From contig NC_057385.1 of the NCBI RefSeq assembly GCF_016906535.1, forward strand, positions 1,054,001 through 1,118,000: a stretch of 64,000 nt of DNA, in the 5' to 3' direction. Position 1 is the stretch's first letter; the number at the start of each line of letters is the position of its first letter. The position numbers and the translations under genes are program-made. The notes under the pieces were generated by a model. It was given only the letters and a program-made list of their open reading frames with translations. It made no database searches and had not been told where the DNA came from. The stretch is from Rhizoctonia solani (Eukaryota; Basidiomycota; Agaricomycetes; Cantharellales; Ceratobasidiaceae). This document shows positions 48,501 through 59,805 of the stretch, piece after piece.

Positions 48501-49979
48501 ACCCTTGTCGGCAGTAGGAGCTGCCTTGGTGGTGGCCGCCTTGATACCAAGGATTGGACGTTTGGTGACAGTAGGCTGTTTGCTCTTGATACTCGCTTGA
48601 ACTTTAGCTTTAGACCTGGACTGAGCGAGAGTCTGCCTAGACCAAGGGGGAATTATATCTGACAGAACCGAGAGGTCGACCGAGAGATTAGAACGGCTCG
48701 TTTCGTCTATTTTAAGTCGTCAGGCTTGAACGAAGAACGAAATTGATAACACATACCTTCTCCCTTGAAGTAGGGATCTGCCAAGACGTCTAGAGCGGTG
48801 GCTCGAAGGTCCGCATTGGGAAGGACCATCCGTTTCAAGGCCTTTTCACATGGCTTGCTCATGATGCCCTCCCACTTCCCGATCCATTTCCCCTTGACGG
48901 TTCTTGTCCAATAACGCTCGAGGTCCTCCTTGCTCACAAAACTCTCTCCCTCGACCTCCTCAAATGGCGTACGACCAACCAAGATTTCAAAGAAGGTAAT
49001 TCCAAGCGCATATACGTCAGATTTGCGGGTGTCATGGGGCTGTCCTTTGGCACGCTCGGGGGCGAGGTACTCTGGGGTCCCGTATGCGAGGTTCGACTGA
49101 AACGCATGACGCGAGGTCAGGGTGTAGTGTTCGGCGAAGCCAAAGTCAACAAGAACCGGCATTGGAGACGGACCGCCTGTGAGGATGATGTTCGCGGGTC
49201 TGAAACATGAAGCTCTGGGTACTGTGAAATTGTATTCAAATCAGCAATACTCACTTAATATCATTGTGGACAACACCCCGCTGGTGCAAGAAAGAAACAG
49301 CATCCGTGAGGGCAAGGAACCAAGGCTTCGCCCGGAACTCGGGAACTTCAACGGGAACCGGGATCGGAAGGTATTGCATGGTGATGAGCGCGTAGCTCGG
49401 AGTGATGATGAACGAATAAAACTGAATAACATTCGGATGGCCAACTCCCACAGCATCCTGAGAAGAACCGGATGCAGAGGCCTCTCGCCGAAGGGCACGA
49501 ACGATCTTCATTTCGTTCCAGAGAGATCGTACGCGAGCTGCCGTAGTCGGCGTTTTGGAGCGATGAACAAGCTTCACGGCAATTTGGGACCCATACACAG
49601 CTCGTTCTTCTGCCAAGCGAGGCTCACAGAGCCAAACAGAGCCCCAATTACCGAAGCCGACCTGAAGACTAACGTCAGCCAAACATGAATATGAACCGAG
49701 CAATCCAACATACCTCTTTAACAAACTTCATTTTATCACTCAACTGTTGATCAGATAGACTGAAAATGTCACTGGAATGTTGTTCGCCAGTCGAAATATT
49801 GGCTCCAATGCTAGTTTCAGCATTAACTGGGACAACCCCAGTATCGCCGTGAGATTTGCGTGCAAAAGTGGAATGGATGGTTTCAGACTCATGCTCGGAA
49901 GTAATGGATGAGCACACGAAGGAAATCGACTTGAGGCCGCCGAGGCCGAATTTATAGCTTCAGATGAAGATGCCGCCAT
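45563..49979 (-). CDS. Ser/Thr protein kinase with very long Lys/Ser-rich tail
   Basis: The kinase domain is N-terminal. Its motifs are GFGNWGSVWLC (glycine loop), QIAVKLV (VAIK Lys), HPNVIQFYSF, GVVHNDIKPANIIL (HND in place of HRD, with the catalytic Asp and Lys-Pro-x-Asn kept), VDFGFAEHY (DFG), AYGTPEYLAPERAKG (APE) and SDVYALGITFFEILVGRTPFE. The rest is low-complexity: TLHRTSKSITEAFRKSVG, many KEK/KKN repeats, a Ser/Pro/Thr-rich stretch, ADWIRGIEKVVEDARQSF, and a terminal SYSRSWSRAQVA. The tail is Lys/Arg-rich, which could bind microtubules, DNA or membranes; I cannot say which. Introns are near 46912-46860 and 47090-47030 among others. The ATG at 49977-49979 and the kinase exon are one base out of phase near 49921-49925, so the N-terminal 20 residues are tentative. 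I could not assign a subfamily. Confidence 0.8.
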
Positions 49980-51009
49980 GAAGGACAATGGGGTTGGGGA
50001 CTACTAAGGCTTCTGTGGTATTAAACATTGCCAGAAGGCGTCGACCGGTGCTAGATGGACCTAACGTTGAAGCTTCCCGGTGTGGCTTCCTGAATTATGG
50101 TTTGTAGCAGATGGGTATGCCAACGAAATGATATAGCGATAGCCGAGAACGCAGAGCAAGGGGACAGCGACGAGAATCTGCGGGAACAACAACGGTCCAG
50201 AAGAGAGCGATAGTTAGCACAAGTCAATCAAATTGGGAGCCCAGAAACCCAGAGAGAAAATGGAAAAGAAAATATGGGACGCGAGGCCTAGTTGTCGATG
50301 GGCCCTCTCTTGATCGCAGAAAGGAAGGCAACCGGAGCCGTCCTGGACGAGGTCGAACACGATTTCAACACTCGACACGGTCCTGGCGCTTAACGTCCCG
50401 TGATTTGCCTTCACGGGCCTAGCTTGACAGTTCTGCCACTATCCCGTCCTGATATTTGAATACTACTAACTAAACATAGAAAATCCCGCATATCTGTGTG
50501 TCGATTCAGTTCAATATGCAACTTAATTATCTGTTTGCTAGTTATATGCATCTAGTAGGCCTGATCGTCCCGCCCTCGTACATCAATTATTAAAGTCGCA
50601 GATCGCACGTTGCATGCATGTGGTTTTAGGTTACAATCTCGGAACGCAGAACGTCAGAACGACACGCTCTACGATGCGATGATAATATAGTGCTATTTAT
50701 GATACACATATAGACAAGTAAGGTGAGAAACATGCAAAGCTAACGAATGCTGTACGAATGGGTTGAATGTTATATCAAACACTGTCTATGCTCATAACTG
50801 AAGGCTGAAATTCAAAGCAAACCGGAGGGAATTGGGCGAATTAGATCACAGCAGCCAAGAAGTGTGGTCGAAAAGCGACATTGCACGAAAGCAAGATAAC
50901 ACAAATTTATAGCACAACCATAAAGTGGGTATAAGAGCCAGGGAATAGCCGGAAGGCGATACCCCATATCCCAAGGAAAATACCGTAAAAGAAAGTGCGA
51001 GCTGAATGT
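49980..51009. other. Intergenic region upstream of the kinase gene
   Basis: No gene recognised. Contains the kinase promoter and the 3' flank of the membrane-protein gene. Confidence 0.6.
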
Positions 51010-53009
51010 TCACAGTCTGGTCCCATGCAATATCTCGGTCGATTTACGGCCATCCAGGCTTTCTTGCTTTACTATCGCGCTACCTCCAGCCGTACTCGCG
51101 TCCCCGATACTCTTTCTGACAGAACCATCCAGTTCGTCTTCGTTGTCGAGTTGGGTGGTAATCGTTACTGTGACCTCCATTTCCTTCCGTGACTCTGAGG
51201 AAGCGAATATACGACCGAATATTGAGTTTCGGTTACCACTATGTTGGGATGAATGCACGCCGTGCCCGGCCCGAGTTCGTCCTGCATCACGCTTCTTGCT
51301 CGGTGGGGGCAAACCAATAGTTACAAACCCGGGTCCAGATGCGTTTGCCTCGATGTCGTCGACTGTTACAATTGAGCTTGGTCTGTCATCCCAGACTTCG
51401 CGCCTGGGTGAAGGCGTCCTAGGCGACATTTCCATTTGTTGTCCGCGATCTTGGAAATGATTGGTGGGCTGCTGGTTCTTGCTTGTGCCACCAAACGTAG
51501 ATCGCCAAATAGAGGGGCTAAGTAACCCGGAGTCGTGACCCTTTTCTTGAAAGTTTGGTGTATTGGGGGTAATAGGAGAGCGGGGAGCAGATGAAAGTAC
51601 GAGAGCGGCTGAAGCGCGGCGGCCGGTGACTGTAGCACCCTGATTACCATCCTGGCCGAGTGAACTTCCGTTTGTGGGGTGGGGGCCGGAATACGTCAAG
51701 CTTGTTCCAGAAGTGGGGGATGTCACCCAGAATAGGACAATTGCGTTGATCGTGACCTGTAGATAAATATTGGATTTGAGACTAATATTATTTTACATAA
51801 ACAAATGATAACTTACGTCTGTTCCGCAACTGCCCAGACATACCCAGCCAAGTTGGCGTCCATCCATGACAGTCAGAATCGCAATGTTCAGGGTTGAAGT
51901 AGTTAGAGCTGCGAACGCGGCACTTTTACGCGAATCTGTTTATCAGCGCGGAGTTCGGAAGAGTATTTTGCTTTGGACTCACACAAGAGTGCGAACCGCG
52001 ACTGATTTGAGTCTCGGATTGATGAGTTTGCTTCGGGCAAGCGGCCATATGAACAACCCAGTCAGGAAGATCTAGGTCGATCGAAAGAGTCAGGAACCAT
52101 AATAAGAGACGGCATTACACAACTAACATTAATATAAAGATCGTAAATGAGAAGCGTGAGTGAACTGGCAGTCGTGTGAGCAATGCCCATAATAGCTGAT
52201 GTGATAAACTCACGCTAAGCGTTGAAGTCCAATTACACATGCACCGTCCGCTCTTAAGTAAAAAATTCTCCCGAGTAACATGAGGACGATGACCACAGCG
52301 TACTAGTGTACCCAAAAGAAGCTCGTCAAATTGGCCAATTGTGGCAAAAAGGATTTGGAGACTTACCGGTGTAACTGTAATTAAGCAGATACGATAAACA
52401 GGCGACTTTAGACGAGGTTGATGTGCTCCACCCCAGACGACATGAACCTGGTGATGAAGTCAGTGGTGGGCTCATTGGTAATTTTCAGGGGTAATAACAT
52501 CGCATGACGTACCTTTTCAATGAGAAACCCATACGTCAGAATTTTGCTAAGGACATAGAGGGCGATGCATGCGTAGATGCCTAACGAGCAGCTCATCTCA
52601 TCTTTGGAAAGTCCTGTGCCCAAGACCAAAACACCAGCTGAAAAAATGTCAAGGGGAGGGGTCAAAGTAATGGCCAGGAAGAAACTACTTACACAAAAAT
52701 ACAAAAATCCAGGAGTCGGCGAGTACAAGTATTACACATAGACGCGGCCATGTAATGGTTGACCAAACTTGATTCCAGGAAAGATCTGGAAATGATGTGC
52801 GACGTGCAAAGCAATATCCAAGTACGCTGACACCCAGGAGATGGATGACCGAGGAGAGCGATTGCATCCCTGTAGTTGAATAACGAGCCGAACACTGATG
52901 TATTAGCCAACATCAAACAACAACGCGCGCCAATCTATCTTGATGACTGACCTGGATTAGGGAATACAACCGTCGGTAAATGGGTAGGGTCATCGGTAAA
53001 GGGGTTCAT
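51010..53009 (-). CDS. Multi-pass (about 7 TM) fungal membrane protein with cytosolic Ser-rich tail
   Basis: The ATG at 53007-53009 opens MNPFTDDPTHLPTVVFPNPG, which joins across an intron to MQSLSSVIHLLGVSVLGYCFA. Hydrophobic segments follow in order: LCVILVLADSWIFVFL, AGVLVLGTG...LGIYACIALYVLSKILTYGF, ICLITVTPYAVVIVLMLLG, SITLLIYDLYINIFLTGLFIWPL, TLNIAILTVMDG, and VTINAIVLFWVTS. This is about seven spans, then some 230 residues of Ser/Pro/Gly-rich soluble tail ending EILHGTRL at 51010. The layout, with a short N-terminus, seven spans and a long tail, recalls fungal GPCR-like proteins, but I recognise no receptor signature such as DRY or NPxxY. The exons are short and separated by introns of 50-60 bases. 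Function unknown. Confidence 0.72.
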
Positions 53010-54435
53010 CGTGGTAGGAGAAGAGGGAAAGCAATGACTGTCGGGGAGAGGAATGGGAACCACAACAGCCAGCAGCCCTCCCGCCCTCGCTGGTTTTCAG
53101 TAAAGTTCGACTGGGACCACGATCACGGCAAGGTAAGGATGGGCCTGATGCTCCTGTCAAACTCACGTGCCCGCCGAGCGCTCGGTAAGGTTAAATTGAA
53201 TGTTGTAGGCCGCGGCCGATCGCCACAAGGCGAGTCTGTTGAATTCTCTCCTGGCTTCTAGGTGGAGGCAAACTTGCATTTGATACCTCCCCCTGGTCCT
53301 AGTCGACGTTCGAACAAGTGGGTATTAGGATCTGCCCAACCATAGCATGTGAATACCAAGTCGTGAGAACGCATTGTCGACCCCACAGCAATGATATATA
53401 ACCGGCGCTATGATCGAAAGCCGTTGGCGCTTACGGAGTCTCAATCATGATACAATTATAAGGTTTTGCCTTCGAAAAGCAGCCTTGCCTGGATTTTGCC
53501 GATGAGCAACCCGGAACAACCGGTTGGTCACACATTCTACTCGGCTCATTTTTCCGCAGGCACCAGTTGATCCGGTCCCTCAAACCCCCAACCACCAGCA
53601 TAATTTAACTGCCATCGGTACCGAGAAGTGTCTCAACTCCAGAAAGTCTGAATTGTACTGTGCCGCATTCTGGCCACCCGTCGAGAAAATCATCTTGCTG
53701 TTCCTGTTCCTTTATCGCGCCACTTATAGAAACTCACGACACTGTATTAACATAAGAAAGTAAATGTATTGCGTTTGCTACGGAAAGGCAAATCGACAAG
53801 GGTGTAGTCTGGTCCCACTTCACATGGATATACGACACAAAGACCCAAGATGGTGGTCTATGCTTAACATACAAGCATCTGGGGTTTAAAACGTCGCCCG
53901 CTCATCTCCGACAAGACACCGTCCCCACAAATCTTCGGTAGCGTCAGATACTAGTGTCGCCTACAATGGAATCAAAAGTCGATATAAGACCAGTGAACCC
54001 CCAGTTTCCGTTCCTGTGATGATTGTCAACTCGGCGACAGATAGCCTAAACATCCATGGTGTCATTATAGCTAGCCGGTGGGTCGATTGCGAGCACGAGG
54101 TTTTTAATTAAATTCCGCCGGTATTTGAACACCGAACAGGCAAATCAATTACGTTTGATGGTTTATGCACCAGATGCCCTTTTGGAATTGGGCCGCTGTA
54201 AACGGGACCCAGTGTCCGATACGTTTGAAACATCATCTCTACTATCAAGTTCCAGACCACATACTAACATCCTTGCATTGGCGGGACTAAAGTTGAAAAA
54301 AAAGGAGGAGAAAAAGGGCCGTGAACACTCTGCATGACAATTAGCAATCAAGGCGGAGTTGCGAAAAAGTCCAACCAAGTTCTGCAACAGGGTCTTCTTC
54401 CGTAACCTCGTAATTCGATCGACCACGACGTCACC
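53010..54435. other. 1.4-kb divergent intergenic region
   Basis: No gene is supported on either strand. It must hold the promoters of the membrane-protein gene and the hydrolase-like gene. Confidence 0.55.
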
Positions 54436-55240
54436 ATGCTGTTTGCCAACCTTCGCGGCTCACTGGGGCCACAGCTGAAGCCGCTCGCTTACTCCGCGTT
54501 CGGCCTCTTCTTCAATGGACAAGCGACTCGCTCAGCCTCTTCGTCGACAAAGTATATGCTTCGAAAACCGTCCCCTAGTGCGCCTAGGGAGGTCCCTCGG
54601 CCTTTGGTAATCCTGAGCGCGGAGCAGTGGGATAAGGATTCAAAGGACGGGCAAGTGTTGCCCTATGCTCATATTAGAATCGTGCAGCTAATTATGTGGA
54701 TATAGAATGCAAGGTTTCGCAGCAGCATACGCCGAGCGGGGTTACACAACGCTCGAGATCGATCTCGCGCCACCCCCATCAGAAGATTCGGCCAGTAAAA
54801 CTTCCAAAGCGCTGATAGAGTATCTCACAAAAGGTCGTGGTCTACTGTTCATCAACCTGTTGATCTAACCATACCCGCGCAGAGCTGACCTCCCACGTAC
54901 GACTGGCTGCTATACCGTTCCCTCCGTTATAATCGCGCGGGCAGGTGCATGCATTGTCGCTCAATCGTACATCGAGTCGAACCCCGCATACGCTCTCGCT
55001 CTAATTGAACCACCTCTCCAATCGAGTTGTGTCCCCAAGTTACTACCGACACCCACCAAGGAGTTCACATTTGAACCTCGTTTCCCTATCGCCATTATTT
55101 CGACATCAGAAAAGATTAAGGGGCACCGCATAGTACGTTGAAGGAGAAGAAGGGATGGTTGATATCCTGGAAGTGGGTGATATAAAGGGAAGCGGTGCGC
55201 TGATGAGATCGAAAAGTGGATGGATTCAATTGGGGTATAA
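54436..55240 (+). CDS. Alpha/beta-hydrolase-like protein, probably mitochondrial (apparent 1-base frameshift)
   Basis: The N-terminus, MLFANLRGSLGPQLKPLAYS, with Arg and Ser but few acids, fits a mitochondrial presequence. The core reads PRPLVILSAEQWDKD, then across an unusual GC-AG intron (54653-54704) MQGFAAAYAERGYTTLEID, then IIARAGACIVAQSYIESNPAYALALIEPP. This has the strand-turn-helix order of an alpha/beta hydrolase, but the expected G-x-S-x-G nucleophile elbow is ARAGA, without the Ser, so it may be non-catalytic. The frame is broken at the TT at 54927-54928; one more T gives PPFIIARAG. The last exon appears to end ADEIEKWMDSIGV at 55238-55240, but its splice joint is not certain. Function unknown. 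Confidence 0.6.
54653..54704 (+). other. GC-AG intron
   Basis: The donor is GCAAGT after the sequence GACGG and the acceptor is ATATAG. Removing it keeps the frame and joins DSKDG to MQGFAAAY. No GT donor nearby gives an open product. About 52 bases, the usual size here. Confidence 0.65.
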
Positions 55241-55479
55241 AGCTTGCTACATAGAGTAGAGTTGCAGTAAGTAAGGGGTTGAAGGAAAGGTGGCTTGACT
55301 AGCGATACTGGTAGTAAAGAACGTGTTCAATAACTCGATCTGATTCAAAACAAAAGAGTAGTATCACAGCTCTTTGCGCCCAAGTTAACACGAGAGAGAA
55401 AAGCCTCACAAAGCATTGGTACGGGGCAGTGAATAATTTACAATGAAAATGGGAAAAAGGTCGTGATCTACGAGTTCAT

Positions 55480-55909
55480 TCATTTCGAAGACTTGGATGA
55501 TTTAGTACTGGCCGAAGTAGATGATTCACTAAGGAGCAAGCTCAATCGACTAGAGCAATGCATAACAACAAAAATAACTTACGCAATGCTTTTCATAATA
55601 GTCAGCTTTCCTGAAGAAGCGGCGCTGGCCATCTGGCGCTCGATAGAATTATTGATCTTCGCGCTCAATGTCTACAAATTGGCATTGTTAAAAGGGAAAT
55701 CAACACGTGATCCTTACTAGGTCACCTTTGCAGTGATGCGTGTTTCACAGCAGCTGCTTTCTTCGGCGGAACCTGGGTCTTGCGTGAGGACATATCCAAC
55801 CACTGTGTTAAATTTTTGACCTACCACCCTCTTGCCTTTCTTCGGGTCTTTGTTGGCGGCCCGCCCAGGGCCTTTGGATTGCATGCCCTTTGTCTTTCCT
55901 TGAACCATA
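55480..55909 (-). CDS. Small basic DUF2462/UPF0390 protein
   Basis: A small Lys-rich protein of the UPF0390 family, of unknown function. The ATG at 55907-55909 gives MVQGKTKGMQSKGPGR, then ANKDPKKGKRV. An intron starting GTAGGT joins this to VPPKKAAAVKHASLQ, a second intron (about 55668-55729) joins to SAKINNSIERQMASAASSGKLTIMK, and a third (about 55530-55583) joins SIA to ESSTSASTKSSKSSK and the stop at 55480-55482. The exon joints are all in phase and the KLTIMK end is the family hallmark. Roughly 86 residues. An in-frame upstream ATG at 55975-55977 would add a Pro/Ser-rich leader but is less family-like. Its 3' end lies 239 bp from the converging hydrolase gene. Confidence 0.85.
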
Positions 55910-57576
55910 TCTGCAACTCTGAGCGGGGACTGAGGAAGTGGAAGCGCACTGGGGGAGGGGTTCAAGATCGTCGGCAACGTTGTCGTTTGAAACCAATGGG
56001 GAAAGTAACGCTTGCATAAGCATCCATAAAAGGCAAGAGGAGGTGCACGTAAATACTCACCTCGGGCGCAGGAAAAACGCAGAGAGATACAGGTTGGGCA
56101 ACGACAAGGAGCAATGGGGATGCTGAATCACTCCTAAACATGCGGCGCCCTTGCGCGTACCTGCTCTGGTGGCCGCTCTAACCAGGTTTGAGGTTTGACA
56201 GATGCCGTAGCTCGTCTTTGTCAGCAGATAACCACTCAATGGTCTGAAAATCGGTCCAGCCCAAATTGTAATAGCTTGTGCCTATTCCAGACAAGGCTTC
56301 TATCAGAAGTCAGGATCGATAAGTCAGTAGTATAGCCTGAAGTCCAGCTCGGCCGCCTCCAGGTCCTCAAGCTGGGTACTCACTTGGGTTCATAACGCAT
56401 GAAAACATAGTGATGTTGACTGTGACATTGTGACCCCCCCCCAAAGGCAAGAAGTTCATGGAATTCATGTTATTGATTTGGTGTTTGACTGAGCCAATGG
56501 AGTAGGGAAAATCCAGCCTCAGCTTGCCACACAATCGCCCGAATTCCTTGTTTAAAGCACACCGTTGGTCATGTGTTACATCTACGAGCGATCGCCGTGT
56601 TGTGGGCGGCAAACTGTGCACATGAAGAAATGTACGCGTGAATATGCTAAACTTGGTTTTACATATCGGTTGAGTTGGTACACGAATATCATCTGCAATT
56701 CGCACTTGTTTGCGCCCACTCGCTTGCCCATAACTAATAATCCCCCTTATCGAGATCAATAAGCCCACATTTCGAGGGCTCTCTATTCACTCAAACTATA
56801 CTGTTGAAGTTGTTTACTTATCTGTGAGTCATATATAGCGCACGAAACGAATATTTGAGTTATATATTTGCCTTTCAACCCTGATTTTGGATTGAGTACA
56901 CTACCAGAACCTGGCATCATTGTTTAGGTCATGAATCGCTCATAGCCCCAATACTTAGCGCCGCGTAAGATGTAAATAGGTCTAATGAGAAGCGTCAACC
57001 ATAACATGGTCAGAGGTTGCCCCTCCGAGTGTCAGGTATTTGGAATATGATATTATTGGTCTAATTGGATGGACGCTTGATCCTACATGTTTGATTTTGA
57101 AGGATTGTGGTCAGTAATTGTGAAAGCAGAATGCTAAGAAGTCTCTGGGTGAGCGCATGGAACCAAAGGCAAGCGTGCGTTGAATTGATAAATCTGGGTC
57201 ATATTGTTGTTCTCAGAACATTTACATGATCCTCAGGCATTGTTTCCGACTGGTGTTTCGCAAATTTGTCGGAGAGAAGCATAGCATTCGATGAATTTTA
57301 ATTTTGGAGAACGGTCGTAACTGTTGATATGTGTTTCCAGCCGACTTGATCAAGGCACAGCTCATGTATGACAAGCAAATATCCTGTCAGCGGCTTCAAT
57401 GGCATGGGGTTAATGAGTCTTCCTCAAGCCTTCTTCAGGCTGAATGGTCATGATTTTGTATTCTCGGAGTAATCCCATGTGGAACCGGGGCGAGCCTCAT
57501 ATACAGGGTATGGTATAAGTATCGACATTGATTCTCAACACTTCGTCATCCGATCCGTCTACAAACCACCTCTACC
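55910..57576. other. Intergenic region upstream of CE1 esterase copy 1
   Basis: No supported gene. The last 330 bp (57246-57576) are duplicated in front of CE1 copy 2. A TATAAGT box lies at 57514-57520, 57 bases before the start codon. Confidence 0.6.
57246..57576 (+). promoter_or_regulatory. Duplicated CE1 promoter, copy 1
   Basis: Shares with the upstream region of copy 2 a 28-base identical block (57246-57273 and 59473-59500), the 19-mer GCCGACTTGATCAAGGCAC (57340-57358), the word TTCTCGGAGTAA, and the stretch around TCTACCATGCGTTC at the start codon. A TATAAGT element is at 57514. Confidence 0.7.
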
Positions 57577-58573
57577 ATGCGTTCTACAGGAGCCTGTCTT
57601 GCCTTTCTGGCTATATTTATGAAAACCGCCTGTGCAGTTCCTGCACAATCACAAAGTCCTAATAATTCGACAACCCAGCCCACCAAAGGCCCCAATATCC
57701 CACGCGGTGTCTTGACTAAGGTATATCAAAAGTTGAATGGGGACTAAGAGCTAGTACTGATCTGTACTGTTAATTAGATCACGGACTTTGGAAGCAACCC
57801 CACGAGCGTAGAAAACTTTGTTTACGTTCCTACAAAACTGAGGTCCAAGCCTGCACTCCTTGCCGCAATTCATTACTGCACTGGTACAGCCGATGCCTAT
57901 TATTCCGGAACTCAGTATAAGCAGCTGGCCGATCAGTATGGCTTCATCGTCCTATACCCCGATGCTCCCGACAGCGGAGGATGCTGGGACGTTCACAGCA
58001 ACGAAACGCTCACCCACAATGCCGGAGGTGATTCTCTTGGTATCGCTAACGGACTCCGGTACCTCATTGCCCAATACGGCGTCGACACCAGCAAGGTCTT
58101 CGCAACCGGAACATCGTCAGGAGCAATGATGACCAACGTACTGGCGGGTGCTTACCCTGACCTGATCCGCTGGTGCAGCATTCGCAGGTGTTCCGTATGG
58201 CTGCTTTGCTGGCCCCAGCACGTGGAACAATGATTGTTCTACTGGTCAGCTTATCAAAACCGCTCAACAGTGGGGAGATCAAGCTCGCTCCGGCTATCCT
58301 GGGTATAAAGGTCGCCGACCCAAGATGCAACTCTGGCATGGCTCTGTCGACACAGGGCTCCATACCCAGAACTTCTACGAGGAGATCAAGCAATGGACCA
58401 ACGTGTTCGGTGTCAGCCAGACCCCAACTGCTACCACTCAAAATTGGCCACTCCTCAATTGGACTAGGACGGACTATGGACCCAATGTTCAGGCAATTCT
58501 GGCTAGCGGTGTCGGCCATGACATCCCAGTGCAGGCGACGCAGGTTATTCAATGGATGGGGTTAGACAAGTGA
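57577..58573 (+). CDS. CE1 esterase (acetyl xylan / feruloyl esterase-like) copy 1, no CBM; 2-base frameshift
   Basis: A secreted alpha/beta-hydrolase of carbohydrate esterase family 1, predicted to remove acetyl or feruloyl groups from xylan. The signal peptide is MRSTGACLAFLAIFMKTACAVP, followed by a short Asn/Thr/Pro linker and NIPRGVLTK. After an intron (about 57720-57778) come NFVYVPTK, LLAAIHYCTGTADAYYSG, YGFIVLYPDAP, GGCWDVHS, and the nucleophile GTSSGAMMTN. Then the frame shifts at 58169-58170, where copy 2 has two extra bases (CCGTGCTGG against CCGCTGG). Downstream, in the other frame, YGCFAGPSTWNND, the LWHGSVD acid and SGVGHDIP His are intact, and the stop is at 58571-58573. Unlike copy 2 it has no cellulose-binding module. 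Either a young pseudogene or an assembly fault. Confidence 0.85.
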
Positions 58574-59805
58574 TTCAAGCAACATGTATGCGCGGTGTAT
58601 GATTGGGCCCTGGCGAGTTAGGTGTCAGACATACATGTATTTTAAGTACCTTTGGCCACGGTTATCTGGTTTGCGTTCATAATTCCAGTTGGCTATAATA
58701 AAGTCAACATTAACACGCAATTAAAACGCAGTGTTCGTATCACATTTGTATGTCTCTAATTGATTTTAATAACTATCTGGGTAATCAGATATGTCATCTT
58801 TCTGCGAAAGCTAAACAGGCTAGTCCCTAATATATCAACGACTCTTCCTAGATATTAACAGACGTCAAGCTCTTCAAGTACGTGATTCCACCATAACTCT
58901 CCGACATGGTCGCAAGAAGTTTAGGGAATTTCCAGCGAAAATATGGATACGCTATTATATAATTGATCAACGACGCACTTACGAAGAGTGATTGCAAGAG
59001 ATTATGGAAGCAGGATCAAAAAGGGATTTTGAAGCCGTGGAGGTCTGGTCCACCTGATAGGCCCTGACTGCGTTATAACGAGATGCCAGCGAGAAGATCA
59101 ACAACCGAATTTTACATGTGGATCTACACTCATTTACCTAGTGGTTTAGTTTTCAGATATAGTATACGAATTGTACTTTTTTTTAAATTCCGGTTTGTAG
59201 AACGGTCTCATTCGTATTTAACAACCTGTTGCCTTTACCAGTAAAAATAACTTTTAGCACGTGATCAACTTGAATGCGCGATGACCCTCACCCCGTCTTG
59301 TTCCGAGAATACTGCCTCGGCGACGTCTAGATCACTTCTTTGTGAGCTTAGAGTCCCTCGTGAGTTTTTCGGTTCTCGAGGTTCGAGCGATACTCGAGTT
59401 AGACCGTTTTTTATGCTAAGTTTAGAGCGTTCCGACCCTCCTCCGGCTCTATTTCTAAATCGGTCGCTGTTCCCGACTGGTGTTTCGCAAATTTGTCGGA
59501 GGAAGTCGCTAGGCTAGTTGGGTTTTGGCTTTGAGAGCGGCCGCAACCGTTGTCATGTGCTCCTGGCCGACTTGATCAAGGCACGCTTGTGTATGGAATG
59601 GTGCTTCCATAGACAAATGTTGCGTTGGCCGTTGCAGAAATATGGGATCTTTGAGCCTTCTCTCGTGAGACCGTAGACCGGACGTTGGTCATGAGTTTGC
59701 CTTCTCGGAGTAACTTTACGCGGGGTCAGGCGAATCTCAAATGTAGAGCCTAGTATAAATATGAGTTATGGTCGTCGACGAACTCGCCAGCAGCTCGTTT
59801 CTACC
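58574..59805. other. Spacer between CE1 copies, with duplicated promoter
   Basis: The left part has no feature. At 59281-59420 there is a GC-richer patch with TCGAGGTTCGAGCGATACTCGAG-type self-complementary words, related in style to the patch at 7020-7115. From 59473 onward it matches the promoter of copy 1. Confidence 0.55.
59473..59805 (+). promoter_or_regulatory. Duplicated CE1 promoter, copy 2, with TATA box
   Basis: Counterpart of 57246-57576. A canonical TATAAAT lies at 59754-59760, 46 bases before the ATG at 59806. Conserved blocks are listed under copy 1. Confidence 0.7.

Noticed and set aside
47113..48600. Three long plus-strand open frames (up to 179 codons)
   Set aside because: They are antisense to the low-complexity tail of the protein kinase, whose own frame is open for 468 codons and continues the kinase gene.
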